From: Streptococcus gordonii
GTDB lineage: Bacteria > Bacillota > Bacilli > Lactobacillales > Streptococcaceae
Direction: 5' to 3'
Assembly: GCF_001553855.1 (NCBI RefSeq)
Contig: NZ_LQWV01000034.1
Coordinates: 17,838 to 81,837, forward strand
Length of the DNA stretch: 64,000 bases
Part shown: positions 62,350-64,000 of the stretch, piece by piece
How positions within the stretch are numbered: the stretch's first letter is position 1
Layout: each line of letters begins with the position of its first letter
Translations under genes and position numbers: made by a program
Notes under the pieces: generated by a model
Told to the model about the DNA's origin: nothing
The model's input: the letters and a program-made list of their open reading frames with translations, nothing else
The model's database searches: none

Positions 62350-64000
62350 ATGAAAAAGAAGGATTTTATTTATTATGCTAGTGCGGCATTGCTACTAGCT
62401 GTTTCAGTTCAACCTGCTTATGCAGATGAACAAGAGTCTGCTGTACAGCCTATCCAAGTAAAAGCTGAACAGGCTCAAGATACAGTGGCAAAGACAGCTT
62501 CAGATGATTCAGAAATAGTCGAGTCAAAGGGAGAGACTAGCACTGATCATCAGGAAGAGCAAGAAAAATCACAAGCTGAACAAAAGACTGAAAATAGTCA
62601 GTCAGTACCAGCTTCTCTTCCAAAACAGTCGGAAACTAAGGTTGAGAACCAGTCGGCTAGTATTGAAGAAACTGCCCAAAGAGAAGAAGCTAGCAAGGTT
62701 GATGAGGCTGTATCGAAAAAAGGAGCTGCTGGGAACACAACCTTCTATAGCACTGGACATGCTGGGCCAGCTAGTCGTTCAAGTGATGTGGCTGTTCAAG
62801 CCAAAACATTTGTCGATGTCAGCAGTCATAACGGAAGCATAAGCGTCAATGACTATCTCACTCTTGCCAACAAGGGAGTTGGTGGAGTTGTCGTGAAACT
62901 AACAGAAGGCACCACCTATAGGAACCCTTACGCAGGAGAACAAGCTCGCAATGCCCAGTTGGCTGGTTTGCAAGTGTCTGCCTATGCTTTTTCACATTAT
63001 ACTAGTGAAGAGCAGGCAAGAGCAGAAGCTCGTCACTTTATCTCAGAAGCTAGAAATCTTAATCTTCCAAAGAATACGGTCATGGTTAATGATATGGAAG
63101 ATGCTAAAATGAAGGATAACATCAATCGGAATACCCTTGCATGGGCTGATGAAATGCGTAAGAATGGCTATACAAATCTTATGTATTATACTAGTGCCAG
63201 CTGGATTGATGAAAATAATCTAAGAGGTAAAGGGCCTGTCAAAACAGCCCAGTTTGGTTTGGAAAATTTCTGGGTAGCTCAATACCCAACAGCTAAACTT
63301 TCAACTAACGATGCGAAGATTCTCCGCTATAATGGGCGGGCAGGGGCTTGGCAGTTTACCTCCCAGGCTGAATTGTTGCCAGGTAAGCATGTTTTTGACC
63401 ATAGTGTAGACTACACTGGCCGTTTCACTTCTCAAGCTAAACCAGCGCCAGAAGTACCCAAAGGACCTCTGAGCGGGAAGATTACCATTGAAAATAACGA
63501 TTCTCTTGCAGGTCGTTTTGACGTTGTTATCTCAAATGTTTTGGCCCCTCAAGGTGTAGCCAGTGTTTCTGTACCAGTTTGGTCGGATGATAAAGGCCAG
63601 GATGATTTGGTTTGGTATCATGCGACTCGTCAGCAAGATGGTCGCTATCGCGTAACAGTGAAAGCTAGTGACCATAAGAATGCTACAGGTAAGTATCATG
63701 TTCATCTCTACTATACTCAACTAAATGGTGAGCAGATAGGAGTAACTGCAACAACTACTGAAGTTTCTATTGGAAAGACAGCAAATAAAGAGAAACCTAG
63801 TGGAAGAGTCACGATTGAAAATAATAACCCTACCACTGGCACTTTTGATGCGGTTATTCGCGATGTCGTTTCTCCAAATGGACTTAAGGAAGTACTAGTT
63901 CCAACCTGGTCAGAGGTCAACGGTCAGGATGATCTTGTTTGGCACAAGGCAGTAAAACAAGCAGATGGTAGCTATCGAGCTACGATTAAAGCTAGCGATC
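62350..64000 (+). CDS. Secreted GH25 lysozyme with Bsp-like repeats, C-terminus outside the window
   Basis: An open frame of 550 codons running off the right edge. A signal peptide (MKKKDFIYYASAALLLAVSV...AYADEQ, cleavage near 26) is followed by a Glu/Gln/Ser-rich linker to about 150. A GH25 muramidase domain covers about 154-360, with FVDVSSHNG (catalytic-type Asp), VVKLTEGTTYRNP and MVNDMED. At least two GBS-Bsp-like repeats follow, about 376-471 and 482 onward, each with GxxTIENN, VPVWS or VPTWS and GQDDLVWY or GQDDLVWH. It would cut peptidoglycan glycan strands at the cell surface. The ATG follows GAGGGAG. Confidence 0.9.
   Translation, partial: MKKKDFIYYASAALLLAVSVQPAYADEQESAVQPIQVKAEQAQDTVAKTASDDSEIVESKGETSTDHQEEQEKSQAEQKTENSQSVPASLPKQSETKVENQSASIEETAQREEASKVDEAVSKKGAAGNTTFYSTGHAGPASRSSDVAVQAKTFVDVSSHNGSISVNDYLTLANKGVGGVVVKLTEGTTYRNPYAGEQARNAQLAGLQVSAYAFSHYTSEEQARAEARHFISEARNLNLPKNTVMVNDMEDAKMKDNINRNTLAWADEMRKNGYTNLMYYTSASWIDENNLRGKGPVKTAQFGLENFWVAQYPTAKLSTNDAKILRYNGRAGAWQFTSQAELLPGKHVFDHSVDYTGRFTSQAKPAPEVPKGPLSGKITIENNDSLAGRFDVVISNVLAPQGVASVSVPVWSDDKGQDDLVWYHATRQQDGRYRVTVKASDHKNATGKYHVHLYYTQLNGEQIGVTATTTEVSIGKTANKEKPSGRVTIENNNPTTGTFDAVIRDVVSPNGLKEVLVPTWSEVNGQDDLVWHKAVKQADGSYRATIKASD

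Noticed and set aside
1-64000. CRISPR arrays, tRNA, rRNA, riboswitch or T-box leaders
   Set aside because: No regularly spaced repeats, cloverleaf sequences or T-box consensus (TGGNACC-type element before a terminator) were recognised by reading; a covariance search was not possible.

Overview
The window is about 64 kb of a low-to-mid GC Firmicute chromosome. It reads as a viridans-group Streptococcus of the sanguinis/gordonii/cristatus/mitis type. This rests on recognisable streptococcal proteins (MutS/HexA, MutL/HexB, an Spx-family protein, IreB, split Wzd/Wze kinase), TATGGTATAAT-type extended -10 promoters, a SigX (ComX) com-box, and the gene order lipoprotein-ireB-ruvX-DUF1292-folC-lipoprotein-cls-ccs4-membrane protein-nrdD-nrdG, which I remember from pneumococcus. 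No tRNA, rRNA, CRISPR array or intact mobile element was seen. The species is inferred, not proven.

Layout. (1) 1-5990: end of the purine operon, purD (partial)-ATP-grasp protein-purE-purK-two small proteins-aspartate/glutamate racemase-purB. (2) 6035-8867: minus-strand TetR/flavodoxin-fold oxidoreductase operon with two operator-like palindromes at its promoter, then two paralogous lipoproteins. (3) 8868-11600: AT-rich accessory stretch with a PlcR/TprA-like HTH-TPR regulator divergent from a small membrane protein, then rpmF-rpmG. (4) 11754-20935: housekeeping genes ilvD, a SufT-like protein, hisS, aspS, yitT-like, argS and argR. (5) 21114-35684: DNA repair and recombination genes (mutS, mutL, ruvA, tag, cinA, recA, then spx). 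They are interrupted by a zinc-ribbon/SPFH pair, a LytTR-DUF3021 pair, two HTH regulators with membrane tails, an RDD membrane protein and a CPBP protease. (6) 35830-47346: lipoprotein, ireB-ruvX-DUF1292, folC, lipoprotein, cls, a com-box-driven 47-residue protein, a polytopic membrane protein, then nrdD, a 47-residue protein, two GNATs and nrdG (anaerobic dNTP synthesis). (7) 47620-61822: a Wzy-dependent cell-surface polysaccharide locus, wzg-wzh-wzd-wze, CapD-type dehydratase, initiating phosphoglycosyl transferase, SDR reductase, two GT2 enzymes, LicD, Wzy, a TarI/IspD-like cytidylyltransferase with a partner SDR, and Wzx. (8) 61823-64000: a decayed ISL3-family transposase and the start of a secreted GH25 lysozyme with Bsp-like repeats.

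How the parts work together. The polysaccharide locus looks self-contained. CapD plus the SDR would make a 6-deoxy-HexNAc nucleotide sugar, which the PglC-like transferase loads on lipid. The GT2 enzymes extend it and LicD adds a phospho-substituent. The cytidylyltransferase/SDR pair may supply a CDP-alditol. Wzx and Wzy export and polymerise, and the LCP protein Wzg attaches the product to the wall. Competence links appear at cinA-recA (near-consensus com-box) and at the ccs4-like gene (perfect com-box set in the T-tract of the upstream terminator). Several intergenic operators are visible (TetR, ArgR-like, NrdR-like, an 11-bp tandem repeat before the polysaccharide promoter). These are predictions from sequence only.
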